A stretch of DNA of 37,595 nt from JALOAT01 sp041677345 (GTDB lineage: Bacteria > Pseudomonadota > Gammaproteobacteria > Thiohalomonadales > Thiohalomonadaceae), in contig JBAYQE010000015.1 in assembly GCA_041677345.1 (NCBI GenBank), positions 1 through 37,595 on the forward strand, given 5' to 3'. The translations under genes were made by a program, and so were the position numbers. The stretch's first letter is position 1, and each line of letters opens with the position of its first letter. A model generated the notes under the pieces. The model made no database searches. It worked only from the letters and a program-made list of their open reading frames with translations, and was not told the origin of the DNA. Positions 34,041-37,595 of the stretch are shown piece by piece.

Positions 34041-34535
34041 ATGGCGTACATCGATAAAACGAAACAGCTTAAACCGTCCGTGCTCGACCGCCTCATCGAT
34101 CACACTCCTGGTGTCTCTGGCGTAACCGGTCACCATGATTACCAGTACTTGGCTGAACTGCGGGAAAGTGAACGCCGCGATCTGGAGAATCTCCTCAACA
34201 CGCGTGCACGCATGCTTGCGCCCGGAGACGATTTTCCACAGCTCAACAATTCCCTGATGAACTATGGGCTTCCGGATCTTGCCACGATCAACATTTTCGA
34301 CAAGGCGCGGCTCCGGGAATTCATCGGGCAACTCGAACAGCTACTCATGGATTTCGAGCCGCGTTTCAAGTCGGTTAAAGTGAGCCCGGTCGAAAACATG
34401 AACGGCAGCAACAGCACCGTACACTTCCGCATCGAGGCCGTGATGTACGCCGATCCTAAACCCCAATTGGTGGTGTTCGACTCCACCCTCGAACCGGTAA
34501 CCCGCTCGGTGCGGGTGCGAGATGCCAATGACTGA
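34041..34535 (+). CDS. tssE: T6SS baseplate wedge protein TssE (gp25-like)
   Basis: The 164-aa protein has LKPSVLDRLIDH at the N-terminus, then ESERRDLENLLNTR, NSLMNYGLPDLATI and FEPRFKSVKVSP, the GPW/gp25 pattern of phage baseplate wedge proteins. It starts 11 nt after the second tssC and overlaps tssF by 14 nt. TssE nucleates sheath polymerisation on the baseplate. Confidence 0.95.
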   Translation: MAYIDKTKQLKPSVLDRLIDHTPGVSGVTGHHDYQYLAELRESERRDLENLLNTRARMLAPGDDFPQLNNSLMNYGLPDLATINIFDKARLREFIGQLEQLLMDFEPRFKSVKVSPVENMNGSNSTVHFRIEAVMYADPKPQLVVFDSTLEPVTRSVRVRDAND

Positions 34536-36366
34536 CGAACTGCTCCCCTATTACGAAAAGGAACTCGCGTTCATTCGCCAGATGGGTGCGGAGTTTGCAC
34601 ATGAGCATCCCAAAATTGCGGGGCACCTCGGGATCGGTACCGACACCATCGAAGACCCGCATGTCTCGCGACTCATCGAGAGCTTTGCTTACCTGAATGC
34701 CCGGATCCAACACAAACTGGATGATGACTTTCCTGAACTAAGCGACGCCTTGCTCGAAGTTCTCTTTCCTCACTACCAGCGCCCCATCCCATCGATGAGC
34801 ATCGTGCAGTTTCAGGCAGACAGCGAAAAGCTGGACGGCACCTACACCCTGCAACGCAATACCCTGCTCGACACGGAGCCGTTCCAAGGGGAAACCTGCC
34901 GGTTCGCCACCGCCTATGAAACCACACTCCACCCCTTCACTCTTTCGCATGCCGCATTGCTCAGCCGCCCCTTCAACACGCCCGGTTCCCAACGACTCAA
35001 GAATGCGGCCGGCGTTTTGCGACTTTCATTCACCACCTTCAAGGAGCAGAATTCGTTCGCGGCCGTTCGACCGAACAAGATCCGCCTGTATCTCAAGGGC
35101 CAACCTCAGCATATCAATCCGCTCTATGAGATGTTGCTCAAGGAATGCTCCGCGGTGTTCATCGCGTCCGGGGAGGCGGATACACACGCGATGCTGCTGC
35201 CGCCCGACACCATAAAACCGGTCGGCTTCTCAGAAAACGAAGGCTTGCTACCGTATCCCGACGCCTCGTTCATTGGCTACCGCCTGCTCACGGAATATTT
35301 CATATTCCCTGAGAAGTTCATGTTCATCGATATCGATATACCTCCTGAAGTGCTGCCGCCGCACGTGAGCGACACGCTTGAGCTCTATATCTATTTCAAT
35401 CGCTCCGACATGGAACTGGAACGAAACGTTTCCACGGAGATGTTTCAGATGGGGTGTACACCGGTCGTAAACCTGTTTCCCCATCGCATCGATCCCATCA
35501 AGGTGCAGCATACCGAGACGGAATACCATGTCCTCCCGGACCTGCGCCGTCCGACGGGGTATGAGGTGTATGCCATTCAGGAAGTGGTTGCGTCGAGTTC
35601 GACCGGCGAGAAGGAAACCTATCCCCCACTGTACGGACTCGATCACGCCGAACAGGACAACGCGCACCGCGCCTACTGGTTTGCTCGTCGCCGGCCCGCC
35701 AAATCAGGGACTTACCCACGTGACGATGGTTCTGACGTCTTTCTTAGCCTTGTGGATCTGCACCTGAACCCGAATAACCCGGATGATCGCACGCTCAATA
35801 TCCGTGCACTCTGTAGCAATCGCGATCAGCCGGCCAAGCTGCCGTTTTCCGCGCACCACCCGAAATTGTTGTGTGTGGATCAGGCGCCTCCGTGTACACG
35901 GATACGCTGTGTTACCCAACCAACACCGGCGGTGCGTCCCGCGATGGGCAATGGTGCCCGGTGGCGCCTGCTTTCGCACCTCAATCTCAATCACCTGTCC
36001 CTCACCGGCCGTGGTGGTGACGCCACCAATGCGTTGAAAGAAATCCTCCGTTTGTACGACTTCAAGGAAACGGCCGCAAACCGGGCACAGATCGAGTCCC
36101 TTAGCCGCGTAACGACCCGCCCAATCACGGCTCCCCTGACCATCGGCGGGCGTACCGCAATGTGCCGGGGCACGGAAATCACGGTGGACATCGATGATTC
36201 CCAACTAAGCGGCAATAGCGTTTACCTGTTTGCTTCCGTTCTGGAGCATTTTTTTGCCTTGTACTGCTCCCTGAATTCATTCACCCGCCTTAGGGTAAAG
36301 CGCACGAACAGCGAAGGATATTTGAAAGTATGCCCACCCCGGTCCGGCGAAAAAGTCCTTCTGTAG
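34522..36366 (+). CDS. tssF: T6SS baseplate protein TssF
   Basis: The 614-aa protein begins with the strongly conserved DELLPYYEKELAFIRQMGAEFAHEHPKIAGHLG. It continues LIESFAYLNARIQHKLDDDFPELSDALLEVLFPHYQRPIPSM, the TssF (VasA/ImpG) signature. A second Met two codons in (34528) is an alternative start. It overlaps tssE by 14 nt and tssG by 37 nt, fitting the TssF2-TssG wedge complex. Confidence 0.97.
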   Translation: MPMTDELLPYYEKELAFIRQMGAEFAHEHPKIAGHLGIGTDTIEDPHVSRLIESFAYLNARIQHKLDDDFPELSDALLEVLFPHYQRPIPSMSIVQFQADSEKLDGTYTLQRNTLLDTEPFQGETCRFATAYETTLHPFTLSHAALLSRPFNTPGSQRLKNAAGVLRLSFTTFKEQNSFAAVRPNKIRLYLKGQPQHINPLYEMLLKECSAVFIASGEADTHAMLLPPDTIKPVGFSENEGLLPYPDASFIGYRLLTEYFIFPEKFMFIDIDIPPEVLPPHVSDTLELYIYFNRSDMELERNVSTEMFQMGCTPVVNLFPHRIDPIKVQHTETEYHVLPDLRRPTGYEVYAIQEVVASSSTGEKETYPPLYGLDHAEQDNAHRAYWFARRRPAKSGTYPRDDGSDVFLSLVDLHLNPNNPDDRTLNIRALCSNRDQPAKLPFSAHHPKLLCVDQAPPCTRIRCVTQPTPAVRPAMGNGARWRLLSHLNLNHLSLTGRGGDATNALKEILRLYDFKETAANRAQIESLSRVTTRPITAPLTIGGRTAMCRGTEITVDIDDSQLSGNSVYLFASVLEHFFALYCSLNSFTRLRVKRTNSEGYLKVCPPRSGEKVLL

Positions 36367-37448
36367 TACAGAGGCTGGTCGATGCGCCGTACGCCTATCA
36401 GTTCCAGCAAGCCATGCGCCTGCTGGAACGCGCGGCCGTGCTCCAACGCGACACCGGTACTTCAAGTGCCGGCAAAAATCCCGTCGCTCGTTTTTCCCCA
36501 CCCGCAACAGAATGTATTCGCCTGTCGGGCAATAGCTCACTCGCATTCCCGGCTGCGGAAGTAGTACACATCAAGCGCCAGAAAGCCTCGGACCACAAGG
36601 CATGGCAATGGCACATGCTTGTGAATGTCATGAGTCTCACGGGCGCTATGGGTGTATTGCCCTACCACTACACCGAGCTTCTACTCAAGCGTTCCAAGCA
36701 GCGGGACGAGGCCATGGCCCGCTTTTTTGACCTCTTCGCGCACAGGTCCATTTCCCTCTTTTTTCAAGCCGGCTGCAAATATCGATTACCGCTCCAGCAT
36801 GAACGTGCTCGCTTGCATGATCACGATGCCTCCTGGCGTGATGCACATGCGCAAGCATTATTGTCCCTCATCGGGCTGGGCACGGGTGGTCTGACGGGTA
36901 GACTGCATACCCGTGACGCGTCGCTCATCTACTACGGTGGCTTGTTTACCCAAAGCGTACGGTCAGCGGTTGGCCTCCAGCGGGTCCTACGCTCGCATTT
37001 CAAGGTGCCGGTTGCAATCGAGCAGTTCATCGGCCAATGGCAGCCATTGGTCGATGATGTGCGTACCCGATTGCGTAGCCCGCTGAATCCCAAAGGCCGC
37101 AATGCCTGCCTGGGTCGCTCGGCCTTGTTGGGACGCAACGGCTGGTTTGCACAGGGGAAGATTCGCGTGATACTCGGCCCGCTCGATGAACAACGTTTAA
37201 GCGATTTCGCGCCAGGCACGTCGGCATTGCAGGCCCTCCACGAATTGACAAGGTTCTACGTGGGCCTGGATCACGACTATGAGTTCCGACTCCGCGTGCG
37301 CGAACAGGATTTTCCCAACACGCCGGTACTCGATCGGAGGAAGCCACTCATATTGGGGTGGAACACCCGACTGGCTTGCAGTCCTGGCCAGCGCCGCACC
37401 GGCCCCGGCATGTTGGAGATAGCCGTGTCATCACGGGACGTCATCTAG
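36330..37448 (+). CDS. tssG: T6SS baseplate protein TssG
   Basis: The 372-aa protein shows DAPYAYQFQQAMRLLERA, VARFSPPAT, LTGAMGVLPYHYTELLLKRSKQRDEAMARFFDLFAHRSISLFFQA and GLDHDYEFRLRVRE, all TssG (VasB/ImpH) blocks. It overlaps the end of tssF by 37 nt with a GAAGGA site 11 nt before the ATG. It assembles with TssF and TssE into the baseplate wedge. Confidence 0.96.
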   Translation: MPTPVRRKSPSVVQRLVDAPYAYQFQQAMRLLERAAVLQRDTGTSSAGKNPVARFSPPATECIRLSGNSSLAFPAAEVVHIKRQKASDHKAWQWHMLVNVMSLTGAMGVLPYHYTELLLKRSKQRDEAMARFFDLFAHRSISLFFQAGCKYRLPLQHERARLHDHDASWRDAHAQALLSLIGLGTGGLTGRLHTRDASLIYYGGLFTQSVRSAVGLQRVLRSHFKVPVAIEQFIGQWQPLVDDVRTRLRSPLNPKGRNACLGRSALLGRNGWFAQGKIRVILGPLDEQRLSDFAPGTSALQALHELTRFYVGLDHDYEFRLRVREQDFPNTPVLDRRKPLILGWNTRLACSPGQRRTGPGMLEIAVSSRDVI

Positions 37449-37464
37449 TCGCAAGGAATGCCAA

Positions 37465-37595
37465 ATGCTCAATCTCGATCTCAAGTCGCTTATTGGAAAG
37501 CTGAATACTCACTGCCGGGCTGCCCTCGAGGGTGCCGCCGGGCTGTGCATGACCCGTACCCACTACAATATCGAACCCGAACACTGGTTCATACA
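37465..37595 (+). CDS. clpV: T6SS sheath-disassembly ATPase ClpV/TssH (5' end only)
   Basis: ATG 37465, with AAGGAA 6 nt upstream, opens LNLDLKSLIGKLNTHCRAAL and continues EGAAGLCMTRTHYNIEPEHWFI before the window ends. This is the N-terminal Clp-N region of ClpV, which recognises the contracted sheath. The AAA+ modules lie outside the window. It follows tssG by 16 nt. Confidence 0.9.
   Translation, partial: MLNLDLKSLIGKLNTHCRAALEGAAGLCMTRTHYNIEPEHWFI

Noticed and set aside
29287..37595. hcp, vgrG, PAAR or effector gene in the rightward arm
   Set aside because: All frames are accounted for by tssA, B, C, second C, E, F, G and the start of clpV; none resembles these components.

Overview
The window reads as chromosome from a GC-rich gammaproteobacterium. 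The order surE-pcm-(yqaA)-nlpD and the ispF-ispD-ftsB-eno-kdsA-pyrG-tilS-accA run are classic gammaproteobacterial housekeeping neighbourhoods. Sequence flavour and gene order suggest a Chromatiales or Ectothiorhodospiraceae-like lineage, but this is inference and species cannot be fixed from the window. There is no tRNA, rRNA, CRISPR array, transposase or integrase.

Region 1 (1-12,408, almost all minus strand) is housekeeping: nlpD (partial, cut by the left edge), a YqaA-type membrane protein, pcm, surE, a plus-strand Smr-domain gene, then truD, ispF, ispD, ftsB, eno, kdsA, pyrG, tilS and accA. These serve cell division and envelope metabolism (ftsB, nlpD, isoprenoid and Kdo synthesis, the fatty-acid carboxylase), CTP synthesis, glycolysis, tRNA modification and protein repair. 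Several neighbours overlap by a few bases, pointing to translational coupling. The eno-ftsB gap holds a large imperfect inverted repeat of the CCACGGAG type. A lone DUF1080 gene (12,569-13,183, plus) separates this block from the next.

Region 2 (13,348-37,595) is a type VI secretion system (T6SS) gene cluster with visibly lower GC. It is organised as two divergent arms around a 443-bp intergenic region. The leftward arm runs tagH (FHA) - tssJ - tssK - tssL - tssM - tagF - pppA (PP2C) - ppkA (Ser/Thr kinase with an FGE-sulfatase-like C-terminus) - an unknown 82-aa gene - exbB-like - exbD-like - exbD-like - TonB/AgmX-like gene. The rightward arm runs tssA - tssB - tssC - a second tssC paralogue - tssE - tssF - tssG - tssH (clpV, cut by the right edge). 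The baseplate, sheath and membrane-complex genes are therefore complete. No hcp, vgrG, PAAR or recognisable effector gene lies inside the window.

How it fits together: TssJLM form the envelope complex, TssKEFG with TssA the baseplate and assembly platform, TssBC the sheath, and ClpV recycles the sheath. TagH, PpkA, PppA and TagF are the known threonine-phosphorylation and TagF control modules. The less expected parts are (i) a complete ExbB-ExbD-ExbD-TonB-like proton-motive-force module at the end of the regulatory arm, with one ExbD lacking the usual transmembrane Asp; (ii) a divergent second TssC in the slot where hcp often sits, behind a strong intrinsic-terminator-like hairpin; and (iii) repeated short D-x-T motifs in the N-termini of PpkA, PppA and TssL that look like shared phosphothreonine docking sites for the FHA protein.
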